Of a stretch of 64,000 nt of DNA, positions 44,377 through 53,000 are shown in pieces. The position numbers and the translations under genes were made by a program. Below the pieces are notes generated by a model that was not told the DNA's origin, did not search any database, and saw only the letters and a list, made by a program, of their open reading frames with translations. Position 1 is the stretch's first letter; each line of letters starts with the position of its first letter. The DNA lies in contig CAZYCA010000034.1 in assembly GCA_964645405.1 (NCBI GenBank), positions 1 to 64,000 of the forward strand, given 5' to 3'. The DNA comes from JAMWDF01 sp964645405. Lineage in GTDB: Bacteria; Ratteibacteria; UBA8468; B48-G9; DSTR01.

Positions 44377-46826
44377 AAATCTGGTTGCCGGTATTGATTT
44401 TCTGGGGGATGTGCTGTCTGGTTAGCGGAGAGGTAGTTTTAGTAAAAGATGGAAAAGTGCAGAGTTTCATTGTGCTTTCAGAAAAGCCAACCCGGGCAGC
44501 TTATCTGGCTGCCTACGAACTGCAGTACCATGTGAAACTGATAACCGGTGCCGAAATACCGATTATCAGCCAGCCGGAGAAAATCAAAGGGGTAAAAATT
44601 CTGGTAGGTTCCAGCAACCAGACAGATAAACTGGGGCTGGGAAGAAACTTAAAAGAACAGGAGTATGTAATCAAATTCCTGCCAGGTGCCATTGTTCTTC
44701 TGGGAAAAGATAGCCAGGATTATGGGGAGGTGAAATACGGAGAAGACCAGCCTTCAGCCTGGAAGACATGGCCAGGATTTTTCCAGCAGCAGGGAACTCT
44801 TTATGCGGTCTATGAATTTTTAGAAAACTACTGCGGGGTAAGATGGTTTAACCCGACTGACAGTGGTATTTTCTGCCCGCAGAAAAAGACACTGGTAATC
44901 AAAGAAAAGAACCTCACCGGCCAGCCATACTTTCTTTATCGGGAAATTTATCCGGGGATGACTGTTCTGGATAGATATGACTGGAGCGTTTCCGGTCTCT
45001 GGAAAGGAGGTTTTAATCCTGATGACCCGGACTATAAAGAATGGGAAGAGACTGCTTACCAGGCACTCCGGGAAAAGTTTACCAGACCCGGTGAATATAC
45101 TGAAGCCAGAAGAGGAAGGATAAAACTATTTTTATTGAGAATGAGAGTGGGTGGTGAAAAGCGGGTAGCCAATCATTCCCTGTACCACTATTATCAGCAG
45201 TATCCACCGGATAAGTACCCGGAAATATGGGCAAAGGGTTATCAGGGTACACCTACCCAGCTTTGTTATACCAGCGAAAAACTCGTAGAACTGGTGAGTA
45301 AAGAAGCTGAAGAGTATTTCCAGCTTCCTGAAGAAAAAAGAAAATGGGGACCAAATGTTTTTGCTGTAGAACCAATGGATAACAGGGCTTTCTGCCGGTG
45401 TGAGAAATGCCAGGAGTTAATCAAAAAGGGTAAAAGTTATGGTCATTACTCCTCAGGAGAACACAGCGAGTACCACTTTTATTTTGTCAATGAGATTGCT
45501 AAAAGGCTGAAGAAAACTAACCCGGATAAGATGCTTATCACCCTCGCTTATGCCTCCCATGCTAAATACCCGGAGACTGTAAAACTGGAACCAAACATAG
45601 AAGTAATGTTCTGTTTTGCCAACAACAGAAGTCCCTTTTCCAGAGGGTACCAGCATGAACTACAACTTTTGAAGGAATGGGCAGAAAAATGTAAAAAGGA
45701 CAGAAGACCGCTTTCCCTGTGGCTTTACTACACCTTTCCCAAGGAATCGGCTGACAATGGAAACTATTATTGTTTCCCTGGATTTTTTGCTCACGCTATT
45801 GACAGACAGTTTAAACTCTTCCAGAGATATGGCATCAGAGGCGTTTTCCACTGCGGTTACGGCCAGGAAGTGGAAGCCTATGTTACTTACAAGTTAATGC
45901 TTAACCCCGAAGAAGACATAGAAAAACTTCTTCAGGATTACTTTTCCTCCCTGTACGGACCTGCTGCTACTGAGATGAAAAACATTTACCAGCTGATAGA
46001 GCAAACCTACACTGACGAAAAGAACCATCCGGAAGGTGTCTCCTACGCTGAGGCTTCTTACAGGTATCTGGGAACAAAAGAAAGAATGGAAAAAATCAGC
46101 CAGTGGCTGGAAAAGGCGAAAAGTAAAGCTACTACTGCCCGGGAGAAAAACAACATCAAACTTTTTGAGTATGCCATTGTCAGGTACATGGAAAAAGGTT
46201 ACCAGACTTATCAGGAAGCCTCTCGTCTGCCGTTGCTTCAGCTGAGTATTCCCAGGGTAGCAAAAGTGGAAAACATAAAAAATATAGACTGGAATAAGGG
46301 TGTAAGTATTGGTCCCTGGTATGAAAGAGGGACGAATACCAGAAGTGAAAGACCAATGGAAGGAGCAATTGTGCACGATGGAGAGAATATCTACCTGAAA
46401 CTGGTTGATAACTGCGAGGTAGAAAAACTGGAATCTTCAGCCATGGTCTTTCCGGCTGACGACTGGGAGATTTTTGTGGCTAAGCAGAGGGGGTTACCTT
46501 ACCGACAGATATCCTTCAATCCGAAGGGACTGATTGTTATCCTGTCTCAGGGAGAAATAAACTTCAGAAGGAATGTGGAAATCAAAGAGCATGGAGTTGA
46601 AGTTTTTCCTGTTTTAGAAAAGAACCGCTGGATTAGTCTGGTGAAGATTCCGCTGAAGGATGTCTCTTTGGAAGGATACAGGAAGGGAGAAAAACTCTAT
46701 CTGAATATTGTGAGGGTTTCTTCAGGGAAAGTGAACAAAAAGAATACCCTGGGCATAGAAACACTGGTTCCTTTCTCCAGCGTGCACCAGCTGGAAAGAC
46801 TGGCAGAACTGAAACTGGAAGACTGA
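44373..46826 (+). CDS. Exported DUF4838 protein with C-terminal CBM9-like domain
   Basis: 817 residues; signal peptide about 1-19. The alpha-glucuronidase-like N-terminal fold (EKPTRAAYLAAYELQYHVKLITG) is followed by the DUF4838 core with NHSLYHYYQQ, AVEPMDNRAFCRCEKC (CxCxxC near 342), PLSLWLYYTF and GIRGVFHCGYG. The last 180 residues form a degenerate CBM9-like domain (GENIYLKLVDNCEVE, DDWEIFVAKQRG, WISLVKIPLKDVSL). The layout matches the DUF4838 protein at 37372-39894, so the two are paralogues in different operons. AAGGAGAG lies before the ATG, which overlaps the previous stop. Confidence 0.85.
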   Translation: MKIWLPVLIFWGMCCLVSGEVVLVKDGKVQSFIVLSEKPTRAAYLAAYELQYHVKLITGAEIPIISQPEKIKGVKILVGSSNQTDKLGLGRNLKEQEYVIKFLPGAIVLLGKDSQDYGEVKYGEDQPSAWKTWPGFFQQQGTLYAVYEFLENYCGVRWFNPTDSGIFCPQKKTLVIKEKNLTGQPYFLYREIYPGMTVLDRYDWSVSGLWKGGFNPDDPDYKEWEETAYQALREKFTRPGEYTEARRGRIKLFLLRMRVGGEKRVANHSLYHYYQQYPPDKYPEIWAKGYQGTPTQLCYTSEKLVELVSKEAEEYFQLPEEKRKWGPNVFAVEPMDNRAFCRCEKCQELIKKGKSYGHYSSGEHSEYHFYFVNEIAKRLKKTNPDKMLITLAYASHAKYPETVKLEPNIEVMFCFANNRSPFSRGYQHELQLLKEWAEKCKKDRRPLSLWLYYTFPKESADNGNYYCFPGFFAHAIDRQFKLFQRYGIRGVFHCGYGQEVEAYVTYKLMLNPEEDIEKLLQDYFSSLYGPAATEMKNIYQLIEQTYTDEKNHPEGVSYAEASYRYLGTKERMEKISQWLEKAKSKATTAREKNNIKLFEYAIVRYMEKGYQTYQEASRLPLLQLSIPRVAKVENIKNIDWNKGVSIGPWYERGTNTRSERPMEGAIVHDGENIYLKLVDNCEVEKLESSAMVFPADDWEIFVAKQRGLPYRQISFNPKGLIVILSQGEINFRRNVEIKEHGVEVFPVLEKNRWISLVKIPLKDVSLEGYRKGEKLYLNIVRVSSGKVNKKNTLGIETLVPFSSVHQLERLAELKLED

Positions 46827-47273
46827 GTGAGGCATCGTTGTAACCTCTGGTTATTTTTCTTCTCCGGGGCAGGATTACTCTGGTCTGGGGGATACCAGTC
46901 AGATATTGTCTTCTGGAAAGCCCTGCGTGCTTCTTCCGGAACCCTGGCTCTTTTCCACTTTGACACCACAGAGACTGATAAAACAACATTCCTTCAGGAT
47001 TCCTCACCGGACCAGGTGGAAACTGAAGTTTCCGGAAAAGTAAAGGAAGTACCAGGAAAGTTTGGTTCAGGTCTGGAGATAGAAGAAGGAATGCTGAAGG
47101 TTTTTCTGCGCCGGCCAGTAGCCTTTGAATTTTCCTGGATGAGTCCAGCACCGCAGTTTTCCGGTGAAGCCTGGGTTTACCTGAAAAACTATCCGGAGAA
47201 AGAAGGGGAAATTTTTGAAAAACAAGCAGGTTTTCCTTCTCAGAACCAATTATGTCTAACACCGCCTATATAA
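46827..47273 (+). pseudogene. LamG-domain exported protein, 5' fragment cut off by insertion
   Basis: A GTG start follows the previous TGA directly. The 148 codons encode a signal peptide (about 1-22) and the first half of a LamG-like domain: GTLALFHFDTTETDKTTFLQD, GKFGSGLEIEEGML, FSGEAWVYLKNYPEKEGEIFEKQAGF. In intact LamG proteins of this kind, including the one encoded at 905-4393, the domain continues for another 100 residues and is followed by a catalytic part. Here the frame ends abruptly with SQNQLCLTPPI where the DNA turns A+T-rich. The most likely break is near 47250. The likely 3' end is at 49831-50064. Confidence 0.7.
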
Positions 47274-47532
47274 GATTTACACAATATACCTGGACGGGGG
47301 CTTGACAGTACAGAATAAGAGCCAAATGATGAGGATTCTAACAAGGTAAATGCAGGGTCGATAGTTTAAGATACATGACTTTCTTTAGATATATTCACCA
47401 GGAAAAAGGTACACCTTCAGGAATAACTCTCAAATAAACCCTTAAAGTGCGGAATTTCGGAGAGATTGGAAGAATGCTGTTGAGATGAAATTAGCGAAAG
47501 CGAAAAGGGAAAAGTATTTCGCTTAAAAAATT
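47274..47532. other. A+T-rich left part of the inserted segment, no gene seen
   Basis: This stretch between the cut LamG gene and the restriction gene promoter has no long reading frame with a plausible start and no hallmark of a transposon. Near its right end it holds tandem GCGAAA copies and the inverted repeat AAGCGAAA (47498-47505) / TTTCGCTT (47517-47524), just upstream of the endonuclease promoter. Confidence 0.5.
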
Positions 47533-47562
47533 TTGCAAGAAGAAAATAGTTTGTAATATAAT
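47533..47562 (+). promoter_or_regulatory. Promoter of the restriction-modification genes
   Basis: TTGCAA (47533-47538) and a perfect TATAAT (47557-47562) are 18 bp apart, predicting a start near 47569 and a leader of about 60 nt before the endonuclease ATG. Confidence 0.55.
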
Positions 47563-47630
47563 AAAAGCGGCTTAAAGTCTTTAGGATAGGAACCAAGCAA
47601 GAAAATCAGTTGCCCGACCGGGAATAAAAT

Positions 47631-48356
47631 ATGAAAAAGCATCTGTCTAACAGTGAAATTAACAAAATTTATAGCATGATTGGTGATTACCACAAGAAAT
47701 TTTTAAAAAAATACGGAGTAACCCTTCCTAATCTAACTGACACAAAGGGCAGTTATACCAAAGATGCTCTGGTTTTAGTTTATTTGGCACAGGGCTATCC
47801 TCAGACAAAAAAGGTTTCAAAAGAAGAACTTACGGAGTTCATTCGTCAGTATTATCCGCATGTTGCTGATGTTCAACAAGCAAGACACCTTGGAGCACAA
47901 AAGGGATGGTTTATCGTTTCGGGTGGTCGCGATAATAAAGATGTAATTCTTGCACGAGGAGAATATCAACTTATTTCTCTTGAAAAACCTTACCCGTCTT
48001 TCCACGGGCATAGAATTGAAGAGACAGGGCAATGGGAGGAATTAAAAAGACAGTATGGTTATAGGTGTGCTACCTGTGGTTCAAAAGAAGGTGAACCTAA
48101 TATTCATTGGCCAAATACTATTACCAGACTACAGAAATCGCATATGGACCCTAACAAGCCCTTGCTCCCGGGTAATATTATTCCACAATGTCAAAAGTGT
48201 AATAGAGGGGATAGAAATAACTGGGTTTATGATGAAAGGGGACGGGTGATAAAATTGGCTAATCCTGTTGTTATAAAAAGGTCAGATAAAGAAATTAGAT
48301 GGAAGGTTTATAAAATTTTGTTTGAAGAATTTAGTGGCGTGAATCCAAATGAATGA
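47631..48356 (+). CDS. HNH-type Type II restriction endonuclease
   Basis: 241 residues. The C-terminal half is an HNH domain with a zinc site from two CxxC pairs, CATC (about 146) and CQKC (about 187), and between them LQKSHMDPNKPLLPGNIIPQC, where the SH of SHMDPNKPL gives the first catalytic His and the N of CNRGDRNNW the later one. The N-terminal half is helical (NSEINKIYSMIGDYHKKFLKKYG) and probably reads DNA. Overlap by 8 bp with a DNA methyltransferase gene makes a restriction enzyme far more likely than a homing enzyme. The recognition sequence cannot be told. Codons are A+T-rich compared with the flanking glycan genes, a sign of transfer. Confidence 0.85.
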   Translation: MKKHLSNSEINKIYSMIGDYHKKFLKKYGVTLPNLTDTKGSYTKDALVLVYLAQGYPQTKKVSKEELTEFIRQYYPHVADVQQARHLGAQKGWFIVSGGRDNKDVILARGEYQLISLEKPYPSFHGHRIEETGQWEELKRQYGYRCATCGSKEGEPNIHWPNTITRLQKSHMDPNKPLLPGNIIPQCQKCNRGDRNNWVYDERGRVIKLANPVVIKRSDKEIRWKVYKILFEEFSGVNPNE

Positions 48357-49353
48357 GAAATTTATAAACAAAATCATACTTGGAGATGCTGAAAGAATAC
48401 TGCACGAAATTGAGGATAATTCAATAGACCTTGTTTTAACTGACCCTCCTTATTTTCTGGATAAGATGGATAATAACTGGAATCCTGAAACGGTATCAAC
48501 AATAACAGATTATTGCCATGTTGTGAAATCTCTTCCTCCCGGGATGAAATTTAGCAGAGAACAGGGGAAAAGGTTTTACGAGTGGTATTTTAAAATATCA
48601 AAGGAAATCCATAGAGTATTAAAACCGGGGGGTTTCTTCTTTTCATTTTCAAGTCCGAGACTTTATCATAGAGCAGTTTCCGCAATTGATGATGCAGGGT
48701 TTTTAATTAGAGATTGTTTTATCTGGCTCTATACACAAAATCAACCGAAAGCTATGTCTCTTGACCACTTTATTGAGAAAGGAAACTTTGATAAGAGGAG
48801 GAGTGTCCAAATAAAAGAGAAATTAAAAGGATGGAAAACACCCCAGATAAAATCATGCTTTGAGCCTATTGTAATGGCTCAAAAAGAATTAGAGAAAACG
48901 TTTTTACATAATATGACGAAATATAATGTTGGTCTTATAAATACCAATGTAAAAATCGGGAAAGCCATGTTTCCTTCTAATGTTGTAACTACACAGGAGA
49001 TTACCGAAGACATAGATAGATGTTTTCTTTTACCAAAACCTGATAAAGAAGAAAAGGGCGAATTTAATATACATAAAACTGTGAAACCTTTAACACTGTG
49101 CGAATACATAATTGCACTTACAACTTTTTCAGAAGATGCCATTGTTCTGGACCCATTTGTCGGAAGTGGAACAACCGCTGTCGCCGCTAAAAAATTAGGT
49201 AGGAAATTTATCGGGATTGATATTAATCTTGAGTATGTAGAAATTGCTCGAAAGAGATTAAAACACGTTGCCATGGGAGAAAACAGCTTATATGTAACTC
49301 ACACTGAACAGAAACAAGTTACTCTATTTGAACCCCGGGAAAATATACAATAA
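48349..49353 (+). CDS. Type II DNA methyltransferase, beta class (probably N6-adenine)
   Basis: 334 residues. The catalytic motif DPPY (Asp32) comes before the S-adenosylmethionine-binding motif DPFVGSGTTAVAAKKLGRKFIGID (about 267), the order of beta-class enzymes; DPPY favours N6-adenine but N4-cytosine cannot be excluded. EIHRVLKPGGFFFSFSSP is motif VI-VII-like. The long middle part (KGWKTPQIKSCFEPIVMAQKELEK) probably holds the target recognition region. It overlaps the endonuclease gene by 8 bp and would protect host DNA from it. Base composition is A+T-rich like its partner. Confidence 0.9.
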   Translation: MNEKFINKIILGDAERILHEIEDNSIDLVLTDPPYFLDKMDNNWNPETVSTITDYCHVVKSLPPGMKFSREQGKRFYEWYFKISKEIHRVLKPGGFFFSFSSPRLYHRAVSAIDDAGFLIRDCFIWLYTQNQPKAMSLDHFIEKGNFDKRRSVQIKEKLKGWKTPQIKSCFEPIVMAQKELEKTFLHNMTKYNVGLINTNVKIGKAMFPSNVVTTQEITEDIDRCFLLPKPDKEEKGEFNIHKTVKPLTLCEYIIALTTFSEDAIVLDPFVGSGTTAVAAKKLGRKFIGIDINLEYVEIARKRLKHVAMGENSLYVTHTEQKQVTLFEPRENIQ

Positions 49354-49830
49354 CTAAGAGGAAGTAGACAGGAAAAATGATAAATAGGGGCCACAAACAT
49401 ATAACACAGCAGAAAGATTCATACATTGCGACACTCACTCAAATTTTTTCTTCGCAAAAGTCTCTTTTATGCCAGAAACTGTTAAACATAATGCCTAAAA
49501 ATAGCAGCCCCTGCAGAATTTGAAAAGATAAGTAAAGTTTAGAACCTTTCCAAAGAAATAGTTGAGGAGATAATAAAACTGCCAGTATGTAGCCCAATTG
49601 TGCAAGTACTTGCAGGAAAATCAAAATACATTCTGTTTCCTAAAAACATATGTGGAAAAATAAATAAAATCAGCCAGAAATTTCCACGGCATAAAACACG
49701 ATCGGAAATTATTGACGCTATACGATATTTCGGTGCAGACTACCCAGTGAAGAATTGGGAAGAATTATGGAACAAAATTATCCTACAATTTTGCGATTCG
49801 CTCACACTCCTGGAAGGACTACTGTGCTAA
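49354..49830. other. A+T-rich right part of the insert with a possible gene remnant
   Basis: No complete gene is supported. A frame open from about 49546 to a TAA at 49828-49830 reads SKEIVEEIIKLPVCSPIVQVL ... KTRSEIIDAIRYFGADYPV, which looks protein-like but has no ATG with a ribosome binding site and matches no family I know; it may be a decayed gene. A hydrophobic 61-codon frame on the opposite strand (49439-49624) overlaps it and is not favoured. Confidence 0.35.
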
Positions 49831-50064
49831 ATTGTACAACACAGCGGAATAAAAAGTGTGGCAGTAATCGTCAATGCCGGAGAAAAACAGGTAGAGCTAT
49901 CACCCTGCTTAATCAAAACAACAATTCCTGGCCTGAGTTCCGTGAAACAGGTTTCCAATCTGGAAAACAAGCAGATTTTTCCTGTTACCCTGTCCTCTCA
50001 AGGAATTTCTGTTTCCGGACTATCCATACCCCGGCATGGACTACTTCTGCTTCTTCTTCAGTAA
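49831..50064 (+). pseudogene. Probable 3' end of the interrupted LamG gene
   Basis: The frame opens directly after a TAA at 49828-49830 and runs to TAA at 50062-50064. It encodes VAVIVNAGEKQVELSP near the start and GISVSGLSIPRHGLLLLLLQ at the end. This reads like the last beta-sandwich of a large glycan enzyme (compare AIPRHNYRLLLIGPPG in the protein at 905-4393), not like a free small protein. It has no start signal, keeps the orientation of the 5' fragment at 46827-47273, and stops 2 bp from the convergent gene, as intact gene pairs here do. Interpreted as the far side of the restriction-modification insertion. Confidence 0.5.
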
Positions 50065-50066
50065 AA

Positions 50067-53000
50067 CTATTCCTCCCTGCCGACAAAGAAATCAGAAAAA
50101 AATGTCACAGGAGAACGGCTCTGGGGATTAAAATGGGCTGGATGGACATTATCCAGATGCGGTTTTTCCCCTTTATGCCCATTGCCTAAAAGGACAAACT
50201 CTGGTGGTCCAGCGTATTTTTCTCCCCTTTTAACCTCCGCATCAAGTTTCCATTCTTTCCCGTCAGAAGAACTATAAAACCTGATAGTCTCAGGATTTAA
50301 ACTAATTTTTACCCAGTTAGCCATAAAGGGATACCAGCCAAAAATACTTTCCGTGCTGATAGGTGAACCACGTCGCAAACCAATGGAGGAACCTGTATAG
50401 AGAAACTTCTTTTCATTTACTCCAGGTGTTGCCTGGACAAATTCACCGTTAGGCCAGACCAGAAAGAGACTCCCGCCTGAAGTATCCTGACCACCAGAAG
50501 GGGCTCTTAAAATCAGACACTGGACGCTGATATTATCCTGGTTAATCACCTTGCGAATATGGGCATAACCATAATGGTCACCCTGGACACATAGTCTTCC
50601 GTCAATCATAGAAACACTGGCATTACCCTCATGAAGGTCTTTCAGCCAGGAGGAAGAAAGTTGCTGACCTGTGAAAGTGTCGGAAAGTGAATTTAGAATC
50701 TTTTCTGGTAGCAGAGAAGGGGCTGTTAAGTCCACATTCCTGGGGATATATGCGCCTGGTTTTCCTGCCAGCACTAAAAGCACATCCCGCGCTGGCACCT
50801 TTACAGAAAAACCTGTCTTGCTGTTGCCAGCGGAAAGACTGATAGCTTCCCCTGTCTCCGGGTTGAAACAGTTCAAACCAGCATGGTTAAAACCAAGGGT
50901 TTTCCAGTCGGGTTCCACAGTTACTTTCTCTTCCTGAAAAGAAGTATTACCCAGAATAAAAAGGAGGCCATTTCCCTTCCTGTAATAACTGACAAGGACT
51001 TTCTCGTTATTTCTTTTCACAGTTTTCTCTGCTTCCCAGTATCCGGTAAAGGTCGTGTCTTTCTCCCAGGGCCGGAAAATGTTTCTGGCAGCCCGCAGCC
51101 GGCACACTGTCCTGGTATCACGGGAACCAAAAGAACCAACATCCTGGTCATTCAAAAAAGCAAGCATCATCATATTCCTGGTATCTCTGACAAAAGCAGC
51201 TGCTTCCCATTGAGGTGAGGACATGCCAATCATCCCTGGTTGGCCAAACTGCCTTCCTGGATTGTAGGCAACAAATCTATCCACGGAGCCGTAAAAACCA
51301 AGGTTATCTCTGTCTTTAAAAGGATTGTAATAACCGTGTTCACATGGTGCCCACAGCCCGATGAAGTGATAGGCAGGCATAAAATGAGCGTGACAGTGCT
51401 GGCTATCCCGGAGAAAATTTGGCCGGTTGTGCAGAAAGTTTACATAGGCGGCTCTTTTCCATCTTTCCCGGTATATCCAGAGACCTGAGGAGTAAACCTT
51501 CCGGCCATCTTCCCGAATGAAACCAAGACCTAACTCTTCATCAAATACTGGCTTCGGATAACCGGTATCATCATAAAATCCGGACAAAGGTGTGTACTTC
51601 AGCATCTCATCATAGGCATAGGTGATAAAATCAACATAGCTGGGTACGCACTTCACATAAGAAATGATGTAAAGATCCCTGTTGTCTCCATAGAATTTAT
51701 TCTGCCATTCCCATTCTCTCACTGCCTTATTAGCGTCCCAGGTATACCTGTCAATTCCCCATTCTCCCCGGAAAACGCGTGTCTCCACCCTTCCCTTGGG
51801 CACAGTACCCCAGTAGTGATACCCAACCACTGCCTTATTACCACCTGCTATGACCTTTTCCAGCCTCTCCCGGCACTGCTTTCTTATCTCCGGTGTATCC
51901 CCTGGATGGAGAATGTGGGTGCCACCACCACCGCAGTTCCCACTTCCTCCAACCTGGATAATCGTTAAAGGTGCATCCCCGGGGTTACCTCCATCCTGGA
52001 TACCGCGGTAATTATCTATCATGGGTTTAGTAGGACCAGCCTGAAACGCAAACTCCAGTTCCCTGCTCTGGTTCAGGTTGTACTCTTTATCTACCAGGTT
52101 CAGATAAACAATTACCTGCTCCCCTTCCCGGTAGGCTTCCACTGCTGGTGCATCATCTCTTATGAGCCATCCTTTATCACTATCAGCCGCATAACAGAAA
52201 CAGGTATCATAATCACCTACCCAGAAGAGTGTGGCAAAAGTCGGACTGCAGCAGACCGACCGGGTATCTTTCATACTGTCATAAACCTTACCTTCTTTCT
52301 CCGGCAAAAGTGCTCCCTGGATACAGACACCCTGAGTATCACCGGCTGCGGAAAAAAACTTCGTGTATCTGGCATCCAGAGGGATTTTTACCTGCATTTT
52401 CCTGACAGTTACAGTATCTTTCTCCGGGCCATACCTCATCCGGAAAAGTACAAAACCGTCATATTCTGTAATACTTTCCAGTTCCACCTTTAACTTATTT
52501 CCGGAGATAACCGACCTGCCACTAACAGCAGCTGGACTGATTTCCTCGAAAGAGAAAGGGCTAACAGTTTTCCAGGAAACATCCCCTTCGGCTGTTTGCG
52601 CTAAAAGAGTCACCGGTGCTTTCAGATAATTTTTTCCCTGGGTGAGAAAACTTTCCGGAAGACCGCTAGTCTGAAAAGAATAGGTACGTCCCCAGACCTG
52701 CACTGAACGACCTGATACCTTTAAAGGTATATAAGGAGCAGGAACTTTTTCTCCTTTTCCCCGGGGATTAACCATCCAGTCAAAAATTCTTTTTTCAAAC
52801 CAGTCTTCATGTTTAGCGATTAGTTGCCCTGTCTTACTGGCTAAAGTTACCAGCACTGAGTATTCACCTTCAGGTAAATTTTTTGTGGACTGGCGCCAGA
52901 CTCCCCGGCAGTCTTTAAACTCTGTCAGTTTCCCATTCATTACTGGTTTTTCCAGTTCCTTTCCTTTAGGCCAGACAGAAATTTCAGCGCTTATCCCGTC

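Noticed and set aside
46633..47262. 209-codon frame on the minus strand opposite the end of the DUF4838 and LamG genes
   Set aside because: Low-complexity, Ser/Pro/Arg-rich translation with no start signal; the plus-strand frames have recognisable domains.
47302..47330. TTGACA at 47302-47307 as a promoter in the insert
   Set aside because: The sequence 17 bp downstream (AATGAT) is a poor -10 box and no gene follows closely.
49439..49624. Hydrophobic 61-codon minus-strand frame, possible small membrane protein
   Set aside because: No promoter or ribosome binding site, overlaps a more protein-like plus frame; A+T-rich DNA often gives hydrophobic frames by chance.
47219..49974. Eleven-base direct repeat AAAACAAGCAG at 47219-47229 and 49964-49974, possible target-site duplication of the insert
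   Set aside because: The right copy lies about 110 bp inside the presumed LamG 3' end, and the two copies are read in different frames, so it does not mark both edges; chance is likely.
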